Shown: piece after piece, positions 54,333 through 63,308 of the stretch
How the letters are laid out: each line of letters begins with the position of its first letter
Position numbering within the stretch: position 1 is the first letter of the stretch
Assembly (NCBI GenBank): GCA_029959605.1
Contig: JASCOC010000009.1
Span: 62,001-126,000 of the forward strand
Direction of reading: 5' to 3'
Length of the DNA: 64,000 nt
Source: Lysobacteraceae bacterium PS02340
GTDB lineage: Bacteria > Pseudomonadota > Gammaproteobacteria > Xanthomonadales > Xanthomonadaceae
The notes under the pieces: model-generated
Told to the model about the DNA's origin: nothing
What the model saw: only the letters and a program-made list of their open reading frames with translations
The model's database searches: none
Program-made: the position numbers and the translations under genes

Positions 54333-54569
54333 CGTCGCGCTCCGCTGGGATCTCTGGGGCGGCGACGGAATCGGGTTCCGTGCCGGGGTCTGATCCGGCA
54401 TGCAGCCGCCGGATCACGACGCATCCTACGCCGAGTCGCTCGATGCGCACATCGCGAGTCTCGTCGATGCGCGTGTTCCGAGGCGCTGAGTGTCATGGGC
54501 CTGCAAAGCGCGTGCGTGCGCCGGTCGCTGCAGCCGGCGCCGGCATGCAGCGACATCTGGATCCGGAGA
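54333..54569. other. Intergenic stretch with a 9-bp inverted repeat
   Basis: tgatccggc (54391-54399) and gccggatca (54408-54416) pair perfectly around 8 bases, about 150 bases beyond the lipoprotein stop and 60 before the Lys-rich gene. No gene is seen. It may end the upstream transcript or regulate the small gene. Confidence 0.5.
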
Positions 54570-55205
54570 TCAGCCGCCCGCGATCACGGTCGAGGTCGGC
54601 GTGGCCTGCAGGCAGGCGTCCGGGTCGCCGTCGAGACCGGCCGGCATCTCGCAGGCGCGCGGTTCGAAATCGAGCGTGGCCTGCCAGCCGGCCTTGGTGT
54701 TCGGCGTCAGCGCGACCTGCACGTCGACGTCGCGGATGGTCACGCGCGCGGTCTGCTGCGCATCGTTGCGTGCGGCCCAACCATCGAGCGTGTGGGCGAG
54801 GGCGGGGTCGAGCAGGCGGTTGGCTTCGAGCAGCTGGCGGGTCTGCGCCAGCGCATCGGGGTGGTCGAGCGCGCCGCCGCCGGGCTGGATGTGCACGCCG
54901 ACCAGCAGGCCGCCCTGCTGCTTGAAGGCGACGCGATCGGCCGGCACGACGATCTGCTGGCCATTGGGCAGGCGCAGGGTGACGTCGCGCGACTGGCTGA
55001 TCGTGTGTTCGGCGGCCAGGGTGCCGTCTTTCTGCGGCCAGGCCAGATCGACCTGTTCGGCGACCGGGGCGGCGAGATCGATGTGCAGCGGTTTGGCGGG
55101 CGCGGGCGGGGTGTCGATCCTGGCGCAGGCGCCGAGCAGCAGCGCAGCGGAAAGCACGAGACCGGCGCCGAGGCGGGCGGAAGGGAGGCGGGTGGATCGG
55201 ATCAT
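54570..55205 (-). CDS. Hypothetical lipoprotein downstream of dnaG
   Basis: A 211-residue predicted lipoprotein: a signal peptide ending in LLLGAC with the modified Cys, then ARIDTPPAPAKPLHIDLAAPVAEQVDLAWPQ. The body is polar with alternating strands (VTLRLPNGQQIVVPADRV, GGLLVGVHIQPGG, ARVTIRDVDVQVALTP) and two late cysteines (RACEMP, DACLQA) that could form a disulphide. I recognise no family. It lies where rpoD would be expected after dnaG. A LacI-type operator-like palindrome lies about 180 bases upstream. Confidence 0.7.
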   Translation of the reverse strand: MIRSTRLPSARLGAGLVLSAALLLGACARIDTPPAPAKPLHIDLAAPVAEQVDLAWPQKDGTLAAEHTISQSRDVTLRLPNGQQIVVPADRVAFKQQGGLLVGVHIQPGGGALDHPDALAQTRQLLEANRLLDPALAHTLDGWAARNDAQQTARVTIRDVDVQVALTPNTKAGWQATLDFEPRACEMPAGLDGDPDACLQATPTSTVIAGG

Positions 55206-55383
55206 GGTGACGACCTGTCGGGGAAGGAAAAGGACGGGGCACCGCGCCGGACCCGTCTACGCGGACTCGGCGGACACTCGGTGCTGGACGGACAGGTCGC
55301 CCTGACGCAGCTGCGCCATATCGACCGGTCGATCCCCCTGACGGGATCAGACCAGCGCGAAGGTTAAGGAATCGTCACCGGGA

Positions 55384-55414
55384 TGTAAGCGCTATGTATC
55401 TGAAAACGCTTACA
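55384..55414. promoter_or_regulatory. LacI-family operator-like palindrome
   Basis: TGTAAGCG (55384-55391) and CGCTTACA (55407-55414) are perfect inverted arms 15 bases apart, and the right part (TGAAAACGCTTACA, 55401-55414) fits the TGNAANCGNTNNCA cre-type consensus of LacI-family regulators. It sits between the dnaG stop and the lipoprotein gene in an AT-richer patch. It could instead be a hairpin ending dnaG. Confidence 0.45.
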
Positions 55415-55422
55415 TTTCCCTG

Positions 55423-57150
55423 TCAGCGGGCGCGCTGCAGCAGCAGTTCCCGCAATGCCTGCTTGCCGACGGCGTCTAGCGTGCCCTCGCGCTGCTGGCC
55501 CAGCAGGTCGTCGATGCGCTGCTGCAGCACCTGGCGGTCGAGTTGCGCGATGGCGTCGCGCAGCTCCTGTTCCCAGGACGCCTCGTCGCCGGCGAGATCC
55601 TGGGTCGCGAGCTTGCGCAACGCCGGCGCTTCCTCGCGTTCCTCGAACTGTGACAGCAGCACGCCCGTGGTGATGTCCGGGCGCACGCTGCCGATGGCGA
55701 TCAGCTCGGTCAGCAGCTCGATGCCCGGCTGGCGCAGCGCGACGAAGGGATAGGGCGGTGGCAGCTGCGCGGCCAGGCCGGGTTTCTGCAGCAGCAGGGC
55801 GATCGCGTGGCGCACCACGCTGCGCTTGGGCGGCGGCGCACCGCGACCGCCGCGCAGCATGCGGCTGGGCGCCGGCTGTTGTGCAGGCGAGGCGCCGCCG
55901 AGACCGGTGAGCTCGCTGAGGCGCTGGCGCATCAGATCGGCGAAAGCGCCGTCGGGAATCTGCGCCAGCATCGGCTTGGCGCGTTCGGCCAGTCGCGCCT
56001 TGCCGTCCAGCGTCGACAGATTGATGCCGTCGCCCAAGGTGTCGAAGAAGAACGTCGACAGCGGCGTCGCCTGCGTCAGCCGCGCCTCGAAACCGGGCGC
56101 GCCTTCGGTGCGCACGATGGTGTCGGGATCCTCGCCATCGGGCAGGAACAGGAAGAAGGCCTGGCGGCCGTCGCGCATGCGTGGCAGCACCGACTCCATC
56201 GCGCGCGTCGCGGCGCGGCGGCCGGCGGCATCGCCGTCGAAGCAGAAGAACACGTCGGGCGCATTGCGGAACAGCAGCTCGGCGTGGTCCGGCGTCGTCG
56301 CAGTGCCCAGGGTCGCGACCGCCTGCGGCACGCCGAACTGGAACAGCGAGACCACGTCCATGTAGCCCTCGACCACGACCAGCCGCTCGATCTTCTGGTT
56401 GGACTGGCGCACCTGCCACAGGCCGTAGAGTTCGCGGCCCTTGTGGAACAGCGGCGTCTCGGGCGAGTTGAGGTACTTGGGCGAATCCTCGGGCTTGAGC
56501 ACGCGGCCGCCGAACGCGATCACGCGGCCGCGGCGGTCGTGGATCGGGAAGATCACCCGGTCGCGGAACTTGTCGTAGCTGTGGCCGCGATCGTTCTTCG
56601 ACAGCAGGCCTACCTTCTCCAGCACCGCGATGCGGCGCGCGTCGTCCTTGCCCAGCGCGTCCTTCAATGCCGAGAAGCCGTCGGGCGCGTAGCCGATCGC
56701 GAACTGCTCGCGGATCGAGGCATCGACGCCGCGGCCGTCGAGATAACTGCGCGCGGTGTCGTTGCCGGCGAGTTCGCGGACGAAGAAGCGCGAGGCGGCA
56801 TCGAGCGCGTCGTACATCGGCGCGCTGTCGGGACGCGCCTCGCGCTGCTGGGTGTCGCGAGGGATTTCCATGCCCGCGCGCTTGGCCAGTTCGTCGACCG
56901 CATCGAGAAATTCGAGGCGGTCGTAATTCATCAGGAAGCTGATCGCGGTGCCGTGCGCGCCGCAGCCGAAGCAGTGATAGAACTGCTTGGTCGGCGACAC
57001 GGTGAAGCTCGCCGAGCGCTCGTCATGGAACGGGCAGCGCGACGAATATTCCTTGCCCTGCCGCTTCAGCGGCACGCGCGCGTTGATCACCTCGACGATG
57101 TCGGTGCGCGCGAGCAGATCGTCGATGAACGCGTCGGGGATGCGGGCCAT
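55423..57150 (-). CDS. dnaG: DNA primase
   Basis: A 575-residue primase that makes RNA primers at the replication fork. The CHC2 zinc finger is C39, H42, C60 and C63 (SRCPFHDE, FYHCFGCGAHG). The RNA polymerase core has YDKFRDRVIFPIHDRRGRVIAFGGRVL; the TOPRIM metals lie in VVVEGYMDVVSLFQFG and FCFDGDAAGRRAA. The C-terminal DnaB-binding region spans ~430-575. Length is normal. ATG 57150 gives MARIPDAFIDDLLARTDIVEVI, the typical start. It lies 135 bases downstream of yihY on the same strand. Confidence 0.97.
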   Translation of the reverse strand: MARIPDAFIDDLLARTDIVEVINARVPLKRQGKEYSSRCPFHDERSASFTVSPTKQFYHCFGCGAHGTAISFLMNYDRLEFLDAVDELAKRAGMEIPRDTQQREARPDSAPMYDALDAASRFFVRELAGNDTARSYLDGRGVDASIREQFAIGYAPDGFSALKDALGKDDARRIAVLEKVGLLSKNDRGHSYDKFRDRVIFPIHDRRGRVIAFGGRVLKPEDSPKYLNSPETPLFHKGRELYGLWQVRQSNQKIERLVVVEGYMDVVSLFQFGVPQAVATLGTATTPDHAELLFRNAPDVFFCFDGDAAGRRAATRAMESVLPRMRDGRQAFFLFLPDGEDPDTIVRTEGAPGFEARLTQATPLSTFFFDTLGDGINLSTLDGKARLAERAKPMLAQIPDGAFADLMRQRLSELTGLGGASPAQQPAPSRMLRGGRGAPPPKRSVVRHAIALLLQKPGLAAQLPPPYPFVALRQPGIELLTELIAIGSVRPDITTGVLLSQFEEREEAPALRKLATQDLAGDEASWEQELRDAIAQLDRQVLQQRIDDLLGQQREGTLDAVGKQALRELLLQRAR

Positions 57151-57285
57151 CAGCGCCCCTCGTGCAGGCAGGTGCGCGCGACCGCAGGGCAGGCGCGGGG
57201 CAGGCGGGACAGGGTGGGGGCGACGCGGATCATGCGGACGCTAGGATGCCACGCGCGGCGCGGATCGCCGCATCCGGTACGTCTT

Positions 57286-58269
57286 TCAGACCGCGGGCGG
57301 TGGCCCCTTCGCCAGCGCGGCCGCCTGGCGCTCGGCGCGCTTCTGCAGGGCGCGATCGACCGAGCTGCGGCGCACGCGTTCGTCGATGACCGCGGTGATC
57401 AGCGCGCCGACGAAGAAGATCGTGGCCGCGTAGTACATCCAGACCAGCAGGATCACCAGCGTGCCGAACGAGCCGTAGGCGCTGCCGGGTGCGGCGTGGG
57501 TCATGTAGATGCCGATGCCCCAGCGCCCGACGACGAACAGCACGGACGTCACCACGCCGCCGAACAGGGCCTGGCGCCAGCGCACCCGGCGGTCGGGCAG
57601 GTAGTGGTAGAGCACGGCGAACGCGAACGAATACAGCACCAGCATCAGGGTGTTGCCGACCAGCGGCAGGATCGACGGTACGTTGGCGAAGATGAACTCC
57701 ACCGCCGTCGTCAAAAGCGTCGACACCAGCACCAGGAAGCCGAGCGCGAACACCACGCCGGCCGAGAACACGCGCTTGCGCAGGAACACCATCAGGCCGC
57801 CCGGCAGGCGGTCGCCGTCGGTGCGGAAGATCAGGTTCAACGTGCCCTGCAGCTGGGCGAACACGACCGTCGCACCGACGAACAGCAGCAGCGTGCTCCA
57901 CAGGCCGGCGAGCGAGCCGATGTCGGGTTGCTCGGTGGCGTTCTGGATCACGGTGCCGGCGACATCGCGTGCGCCGTCGCCCGCGAGCGCGCCGATCTGC
58001 GCGAGCAGCGCTTCCTGCGCGGAGGGATACAGCGACGCGGTGATCCACAGCACCAGCACCAGCATCGGCGCCAGCGAGATCAGCGTGTAGAACGACAGCG
58101 ACGCGGCCTGGGTCAGCAGGTCGGCATCGACGAAGCGTTTGACCAGTGCCGCCGGCAGACTTTCTTCGAAGCGGGTGACGCCCTTGTCGACGCGTGTGCG
58201 CAGACGACCCCAGCGGGTGTGGCGCACGGGTGCATCGGTATCCGGGGTGTCCTGTGGCGACGTGCGCAT
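57286..58269 (-). CDS. YihY/BrkB-family membrane protein
   Basis: A 327-residue protein with six helices. QAASLSFYTLISLAPMLVLVLWI is the family's first-helix signature, followed by LWSTLLLFVGATVVFAQLQGTLNLIF, FALGFLVLVSTLLTTAVEFIFANVPSILPLVGNTLMLVLYSFAFAVLYHYLPDRRVRW and YGSFGTLVILLVWMYYAATIFFVGALITAV. The family was once labelled ribonuclease BN but is a probable transporter or envelope protein of unknown substrate. ATG 58269 is preferred; 58314 is an alternative. It lies between the yqeY-GNAT pair and dnaG. Confidence 0.9.
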   Translation of the reverse strand: MRTSPQDTPDTDAPVRHTRWGRLRTRVDKGVTRFEESLPAALVKRFVDADLLTQAASLSFYTLISLAPMLVLVLWITASLYPSAQEALLAQIGALAGDGARDVAGTVIQNATEQPDIGSLAGLWSTLLLFVGATVVFAQLQGTLNLIFRTDGDRLPGGLMVFLRKRVFSAGVVFALGFLVLVSTLLTTAVEFIFANVPSILPLVGNTLMLVLYSFAFAVLYHYLPDRRVRWRQALFGGVVTSVLFVVGRWGIGIYMTHAAPGSAYGSFGTLVILLVWMYYAATIFFVGALITAVIDERVRRSSVDRALQKRAERQAAALAKGPPPAV

Positions 58270-58374
58270 GCGTGGCGATTCTTGAAAGCCGACGTGTGGA
58301 GCGCGTGCATCCACTGCGGCGTTGCCGTCACCTTATGCACGCGCGCGTAGCAGCGCGTGAAGCATCGGGCGATT

Positions 58375-58872
58375 TCAGCGCGTCGTGTTCGCGAGCGCGT
58401 GCAGCGCATCGCCTTCGACGCGCTGCACGGTCCAACCGTCCTGCGGCTGCGCACCGAGTGCACGATAGAAGCCGATTGCCGGCGCATTCCAGTCGAGCAC
58501 GGTCCACTCGAAACGTCCGCAGCCGCGCGCGACCGCGAGCGCGGCGAGATGGCGCATCAGCTGCGCACCGATGCCGTGACCGCGATACGCGGGCCTCACG
58601 AACAGATCTTCCAGATACAGGCCGCGGCGGCCGAGGAAGGTCGAGAACGTGTGGAAGAACAGCGCGAAGCCGGCGGGCGCACCGTCCACTTCGGCGATCA
58701 AGACTTCGGCCGCGGGCGCGTCCCCGAACAGCGAGGCGGCGAGCGTCGCCTCGTCGGCCACGACGGCGTCGGACAGGCGCTCGTACTCCGCCAGCTCGCG
58801 GATCAGCGCGAGCACCAGCGGCACGTCATCGGGACGTGCCGGGCGCAGAACGGTGCCGGCGACGGCGGTCAT
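58375..58872 (-). CDS. GNAT-family N-acetyltransferase
   Basis: A 165-residue acetyl-CoA-dependent acyltransferase. LRPARPDDVPLVLALIRELAEYERLSD is the usual N-terminal part, and the acetyl-CoA loop is V.PAYRGHGIGAQLMRHLA. LEDLFVRPAYRG and RFEWTVLDWNAPAIGFYRALGAQP resemble diamine (spermidine/spermine-type) acetyltransferases. The true substrate is unknown. Its ATG overlaps the yqeY stop by four bases (ATGA), so it is translated together with YqeY. Confidence 0.92.
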   Translation of the reverse strand: MTAVAGTVLRPARPDDVPLVLALIRELAEYERLSDAVVADEATLAASLFGDAPAAEVLIAEVDGAPAGFALFFHTFSTFLGRRGLYLEDLFVRPAYRGHGIGAQLMRHLAALAVARGCGRFEWTVLDWNAPAIGFYRALGAQPQDGWTVQRVEGDALHALANTTR

Positions 58873-59315
58873 CCGCCCAGCGACTGCTTCACCAGGCGCG
58901 AGACCACGCCCATGTCGGCCTTGCCGGCCAGCATCGGCTTGAGCACGCCCATCAGCTTGCCGATGTCGGCCGGGCTGGCGGCGCCGGTTTCGGCCTTGGC
59001 ACTGGCGATCGCGGCCAGGATCTCGTCTTCGCCGAGCTTTTCTGGCAGATAGCGCTCGATGACGACGATCTCCTCGCGCTCGACCTGGGCCAGGTCCTCG
59101 CGGCTGGCGGCCTCGTACTGGCTCACCGAGTCGCGGCGCTGCTTGACCATCTTCTCGAGCACGGCCAGCACGGCGGCGTCGTCGAGTTCGATGCGCTCGT
59201 CGACTTCGCGCTGCTTGATCGCGGCCAGCATCAGGCGGATCACGCCGAGCGCGTGCTTGTCGCCGCCCTTCATCGCGGCCTTCATGTCTTCGGTGAGTTG
59301 CTGCTTCAGGGTCAT
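58869..59315 (-). CDS. YqeY (GatB/YqeY domain) protein
   Basis: A 148-residue protein, LKQQLTEDMKAAMKGGDKHALGVIRLMLAAIKQREVD at the start and ERYLPEKLGEDEI with GKLMGVLKPMLAGKADMGVVSRLVKQSL at the end, the full YqeY pattern. The domain resembles the tail of the GatB amidotransferase subunit and is thought to touch tRNA; its cellular job is unclear. It typically follows rpsU, as here, after a terminator-like hairpin that should lower its expression relative to S21. ATG 59315 is preferred over 59333. Confidence 0.93.
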   Translation of the reverse strand: MTLKQQLTEDMKAAMKGGDKHALGVIRLMLAAIKQREVDERIELDDAAVLAVLEKMVKQRRDSVSQYEAASREDLAQVEREEIVVIERYLPEKLGEDEILAAIASAKAETGAASPADIGKLMGVLKPMLAGKADMGVVSRLVKQSLGG

Positions 59316-59380
59316 GGCGGGCTCCGGGTGCAACGGGTGCGGGATGCGCCGGAACCGGACCGGTCCGCGGCGGAGACGAC

Positions 59381-59415
59381 AAAAAGCCGGCGGCGCAAGG
59401 CGCTGCCGGCTTTTT
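59381..59415. terminator. Terminator after rpsU
   Basis: aaaaagccggc (59381-59391) pairs with gccggcttttt (59405-59415), an 11-bp stem with A and T runs on both sides, so it can act on both strands. On the minus strand it lies ~45 bases after the rpsU stop and separates rpsU from yqeY-GNAT-yihY-dnaG. Confidence 0.9.
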
Positions 59416-59459
59416 GCATCATCGAACGGTCGAACCGGAGAGACCCCGGCCCGGGCCGA

Positions 59460-59675
59460 TCAATACAGGCGCTGGCGCTTGGTGACGTCGCGCGACACGC
59501 GACGCGACTGGCGCTTCACGGCAGCAGCTGCCTTGCGCTTGCGCTCCTGGGTCGGCTTCTCGTAAAACTCGCGCTTGCGGGTTTCAGCGAGCACACCGGC
59601 CTTCTCGCAGGTGCGCTTGAAACGACGCAGCGCAAACTCGAAGGGCTCGTTTTCGCGGACTTTGACGCTTGGCAT
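59460..59675 (-). CDS. rpsU: 30S ribosomal protein bS21
   Basis: A 71-residue protein of the small subunit: [19 protein letters not shown] and [18 protein letters not shown], followed by a basic tail ([24 protein letters not shown]) that fits S21 exactly. It lies next to the 3' end of 16S rRNA and helps mRNA recognition. It is the first gene of the macromolecular-synthesis transcript, with its own promoter ~95 bases upstream and a terminator behind it. Confidence 0.98.
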   Translation of the reverse strand: MPSVKVRENEPFEFALRRFKRTCEKAGVLAETRKREFYEKPTQERKRKAAAAVKRQSRRVSRDVTKRQRLY

Positions 59676-59769
59676 GGAATCTCCGGGGATCTGATCGTCC
59701 GGTCCTGACGGCCGGTTCGAATCGAATTTCGAATGCGATATCACCGGGCTCAGGCCCGGCGAGCCGCGT

Positions 59770-59799
59770 ATCATAGCCGTCCCCCGCCGCGGTGTGCAA
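59770..59799 (-). promoter_or_regulatory. Sigma-70 promoter of rpsU
   Basis: On the minus strand TTGCAC (-35, complement 59794-59799) and TATGAT (-10, 59770-59775) are 18 bases apart. The transcript would start near 59763, with a ~88-base leader that includes a hairpin ccgggc-tcag-gcccgg (59744-59759). Confidence 0.65.
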
Positions 59800-59858
59800 G
59801 CCGTGGGGCCGCCGCGCCCGGCGCGGCCTTCCGTTCCGCTTCGAAGGCAGTCCCCCCG

Positions 59859-60893
59859 ATGAAAGTCCTCGGTATCGAAACCTCCTGCGACGAAACCGGC
59901 GTCGCCGTGTACGACACCGCGATCGGCGGTGCCGACGGCCTGCGCGCGCATGCGGTCTACAGCCAGATCGCGCTGCACGCCGAGTACGGCGGCGTGGTGC
60001 CCGAGCTCGCCAGCCGCGACCACGTGCGCAAGCTGCTGCCGCTGGTGCGGCAGACGCTGGACGAGGCGGGGCTGTCGACCGACGACATCGACGGCGTGGC
60101 CTATACCGCCGGTCCGGGCCTGGTGGGCGCGCTGCTGGTCGGCGCCGGCGTCGCGCGCGCGCTGGCCTGGGGCCTCGACGTGCCGGCGATCGGCGTGCAT
60201 CACATGGAAGGCCATCTGCTGGCGCCGCTGATGGAAGACGATCCTCCGGCCGCGCCCTTCGTCGCGTTGCTGGTGTCGGGCGGACACACGCAGCTGGTCG
60301 CGGTCGACGCGATCGGCCGCTACCGCCTGCTCGGCGAGACGCTCGACGACGCCGCGGGCGAGGCGTTCGACAAGACCGCAAAGATGATGGGCCTGCCGTA
60401 TCCGGGCGGCCCGCAGCTGGCGGCGCTGGCGGAACACGGCACGCCCGGCATATTCAAGTTTCCGCGGCCGATGACGACGCGCCCGGGTCTGGATTTCAGT
60501 TTCAGCGGACTCAAGACCCAGGTGCTGCTGGCCTGGCAGGCCAGCGACCAGACGGACACGACGAAAGCCGACATCGCCCGCGGTTTCGAGGATGCGGTGG
60601 TCGACACGCTGGCGATCAAGTCCGCACGCGCGCTGGATGCCACGGGCTTCGACACACTGATCGTCGCCGGCGGCGTCGGCGCGAACACCCGGTTGCGCGA
60701 GAAGCTGCGGAGCGACGCGCAGCGTCGCGGTGGTCGCGTCTGTTTCCCGCGTCCGGCGTTGTGCACCGACAACGGCGCGATGATCGCCTTCGCCGGCGCG
60801 CTGCGCCTCGAAGCCGGCCAGCACGGCGATGCCGCAGTGCACGTGGTGCCGCGCTGGGACATGGCGACGTTGCCGCCGCTCACTGCGGCGTGA
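59859..60893 (+). CDS. tsaD: tRNA N6-adenosine threonylcarbamoyltransferase TsaD
   Basis: A 344-residue enzyme that, with TsaB/TsaE, transfers threonylcarbamoyl to A37 of ANN-reading tRNAs. [19 protein letters not shown] is the ASKHA nucleotide fold start. H115 and H119 in [12 protein letters not shown] bind the metal. [30 protein letters not shown] and the late [11 protein letters not shown] and CTDNGAMIA motifs complete the family. The start ATG 59859 gives the usual length; the frame extends to 59733 without support. It is divergent from rpsU, as in many gammaproteobacteria. Confidence 0.97.
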   Translation: MKVLGIETSCDETGVAVYDTAIGGADGLRAHAVYSQIALHAEYGGVVPELASRDHVRKLLPLVRQTLDEAGLSTDDIDGVAYTAGPGLVGALLVGAGVARALAWGLDVPAIGVHHMEGHLLAPLMEDDPPAAPFVALLVSGGHTQLVAVDAIGRYRLLGETLDDAAGEAFDKTAKMMGLPYPGGPQLAALAEHGTPGIFKFPRPMTTRPGLDFSFSGLKTQVLLAWQASDQTDTTKADIARGFEDAVVDTLAIKSARALDATGFDTLIVAGGVGANTRLREKLRSDAQRRGGRVCFPRPALCTDNGAMIAFAGALRLEAGQHGDAAVHVVPRWDMATLPPLTAA

Positions 60894-61001
60894 TTGGTGA
60901 TCGGCGATTCGCGAGAGCTGCGTCGTCGCGCGCGTCGCGGGTGGCGGGCTTGAAGACTCGATAAGCTGTTGCTGTTCCGAATCACCCATCACGGCCTCCC
61001 A

Positions 61002-61358
61002 ATGGACAAAGTCTTCATCGAAGGCCTCGAGATCGAGGCGCTGATCGGCATCTACGACTGGGAACGGCGCATCCGCCAGCCGTTGGTGTTCGATGTCGAG
61101 ATGGCGTTCGACAACCGCGTGCCGGCGACCAGCGACGACATCCACGACACGTTGAACTACAAGGCCGTCAGCAAGCGGCTGATCGACTACGTGTCGGCGT
61201 CGGAATTCGGTCTGGTCGAGACGCTCGCCGAGCGCTGCGCGGCGATTGTGATCGAGGAGTTCAAGGTCGATTGGGTACGATTGAAGCTCAGCAAGCCGGG
61301 TGCAGTGCGTGGTGCACGCGCGGTCGGCGTCCATATCGAACGTACGCGCCGGACCTGA
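61002..61358 (+). CDS. folB: Dihydroneopterin aldolase
   Basis: A 118-residue folate-pathway enzyme that converts 7,8-dihydroneopterin to 6-hydroxymethyl-7,8-dihydropterin. [34 protein letters not shown] is the FolB opening, with the conserved Glu (E21) that anchors the pterin. [14 protein letters not shown] and [10 protein letters not shown] follow, with the catalytic Lys in [12 protein letters not shown]. Together with folK 1.4 kb downstream it forms a partial folate cluster. ATG 61002 matches the family start. Confidence 0.95.
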   Translation: MDKVFIEGLEIEALIGIYDWERRIRQPLVFDVEMAFDNRVPATSDDIHDTLNYKAVSKRLIDYVSASEFGLVETLAERCAAIVIEEFKVDWVRLKLSKPGAVRGARAVGVHIERTRRT

Positions 61359-61414
61359 TGCAACGCGGGCCGGCGTAGCGCCTGTGTGGCGCGCGACCTG
61401 GAGATCCCCGCACG

Positions 61415-62737
61415 ATGCAGACACAACTCGAACAGCTCCGCGACGTTCTTGCGCCGTATCCCTGGGCCTATACCGTCACGGTGTTGTGCGTGGTGCTGCT
61501 GCTGGCGTGGCTCGCGAACTTCGTCACCAAGCGCATCCTGCTGCGCGGTCTGCGCAAACTGCTGATGAAGACGCCGCTGGGTGGCGCGGAACACGATCAC
61601 GAAGTACGGCTGCAGGTGATCCCCAGGCTCGCCAATGTGGTGCCGGCGCTGGTGATCGCGTGGGGTATCACCGTGGTGCCCGACCTGCCGCCCAGACTGG
61701 TCATGCTGGTCGAGCGCTTCTGTCAGGTGTTCGTGGTGCTGACGATCGCGCTGGCGGTGTCGAAGGCACTCGATGCGATCAATCGCGGTTACGAACGACG
61801 CCCGGAAGCGCAGAACAAGCCGATCAAGGGCTACTTCCAGGTCGTCAAGATCATCATGTTCGTGCTGGTCGGCATCTCGGTCGTCGCGACGCTGATCGGT
61901 GCGGAGTTCCTGCACATCATCACCGGCCTCGGCGCGATGACCGCGGTGCTGATGCTGATCTTCCAGGACACCATCCTGTCGCTGGTCGCCAGCGTGCAGA
62001 TCAGCAACGACGGCCGCGTGCGCGTCGGAGACTGGATCGAAATGCCCAGCCAGAACGCCGATGGCGACGTCATCGACATCGCGCTGCATACCGTCACGGT
62101 GCAGAACTTCGACCGCACCGTCACCACCGTGCCGACCAAGAAGCTGGTCAGCGACGCGTTCAAGAACTGGCGCCAGATGTCGGAAGGCGGCGGCCGCCGG
62201 ATCAAGCGCGCGCTGCACCTCGACCAGCACAGCGTGCGCTTTCTCGAAGCGTCGGAGATCGCGAAATTCCGCCGCTTCACCGTGCTCGACGCCTACCTCG
62301 ACCGCAAGGACCAGGAGCTGGCGGCGTGGAACGCGGATCTCGCCGAGCGTGGCGCGGAAGCGGTCAACCACCGCCGGGTCACGAATCTCGGGACCTTCCG
62401 CGCGTACATCGAACACTACCTGCGTCACCATCCCGGCATCCATCAGGAGTTCACGCTGCTGGTGCGTCAGCTCCAGCCCACCGAGGCGGGCCTGCCGCTG
62501 GAGATCTACGCCTTCACCAACAACACCGCGTGGGCTGTCTACGAAGGCATCCAGTCCGACATCTTCGATCACCTGCTGGCGATCCTGCCGGAGTTCGGTC
62601 TGCGCGTGTTCCAGTCCCAGAGCGATGGCGCCGTCGATGTGAATCTGCGTCAGTTGCAGGACGCGGACGAGACACCGGCGACCCCCGGTCCGCGGCCCCG
62701 GGCCGCCCCGCCGCTGCCTGCGCCCGACGCCGGCTGA
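61415..62737 (+). CDS. MscS-like mechanosensitive channel, YbdG type
   Basis: A 440-residue channel. It has helices at ~20-40 ([18 protein letters not shown]), ~75-95, ~100-125 and ~145-165, then the MscS pore and beta region: [41 protein letters not shown], the typical Q-D-x-I-x-S-x-V-A-x-V-Q of miniconductance (YbdG/MscM) channels, followed by [32 protein letters not shown]. The large C-terminal domain is conserved to the YbdG type. It releases small solutes on osmotic downshift. It sits between folB and folK and is probably co-transcribed. Confidence 0.95.
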   Translation: MQTQLEQLRDVLAPYPWAYTVTVLCVVLLLAWLANFVTKRILLRGLRKLLMKTPLGGAEHDHEVRLQVIPRLANVVPALVIAWGITVVPDLPPRLVMLVERFCQVFVVLTIALAVSKALDAINRGYERRPEAQNKPIKGYFQVVKIIMFVLVGISVVATLIGAEFLHIITGLGAMTAVLMLIFQDTILSLVASVQISNDGRVRVGDWIEMPSQNADGDVIDIALHTVTVQNFDRTVTTVPTKKLVSDAFKNWRQMSEGGGRRIKRALHLDQHSVRFLEASEIAKFRRFTVLDAYLDRKDQELAAWNADLAERGAEAVNHRRVTNLGTFRAYIEHYLRHHPGIHQEFTLLVRQLQPTEAGLPLEIYAFTNNTAWAVYEGIQSDIFDHLLAILPEFGLRVFQSQSDGAVDVNLRQLQDADETPATPGPRPRAAPPLPAPDAG

Positions 62738-62804
62738 GTCTCGCGCCACGCCTCGCGCGGATGCGGGGCAATCGGCGATCATGGCGCCCCCACCGGAGCG
62801 CGCC

Positions 62805-63308
62805 ATGCCCATCGCCCTGCTCAGCCTCGGCAGCAATGTCGATCCCGAGACCCATCTGCGCGCGGCGATCGCCGCGTTGCGGGCGCGCTTCGACGATGTG
62901 GTGGTCTCGGCGGTCTACCGCTTTCCGGCAGTCGGCTACACGGGGCCGGATTTCCTCAATGCCGCGGCGACGGTGCGCACCGATCTCGCGCCGGCCGCGT
63001 TGAACGACTGGCTGCACGCACTCGAGGACGCGCACGGACGCGATCGCAGCGGCCCGCGTTACAGCGACCGCACGCTCGACATCGACATCGTGCTGTTCGA
63101 CGACGCGGTGCTGAGCGGCGCCGGCAATCTCCGCATTCCGCGCGACGAACTGCGCCATGCCTTCGTGCTGCGACCCGCGGCGGAGATCGCGCCCGACTGG
63201 CCCCATCCCGTCGACGGCGCGCCGCTCGTGCAGCTGTGGGACGCGCACGCGGATCGCGACACGGTATTCGCGCGGGTGGATGGACTCGACGTGGACGCGC
63301 CCGGCTGA
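62805..63308 (+). CDS. folK: 2-amino-4-hydroxy-6-hydroxymethyldihydropteridine pyrophosphokinase
   Basis: A 167-residue HPPK that transfers pyrophosphate from ATP to the pterin product of FolB. ALLSLGSNVDPETHLRAAIAAL is the opening loop. VVSAVYRFPAVGYTGPDFLNAAATVRTD follows, and GRDRSGPRYSDRTLDIDIVLFDD is the family signature with the Mg-binding Asp pair. IPRDELRHAFVLRPAAEIAPDW closes the fold. GGAG six bases before ATG 62805 sets the start. Its stop overlaps the next ATG (TGATG). Confidence 0.95.
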   Translation: MPIALLSLGSNVDPETHLRAAIAALRARFDDVVVSAVYRFPAVGYTGPDFLNAAATVRTDLAPAALNDWLHALEDAHGRDRSGPRYSDRTLDIDIVLFDDAVLSGAGNLRIPRDELRHAFVLRPAAEIAPDWPHPVDGAPLVQLWDAHADRDTVFARVDGLDVDAPG

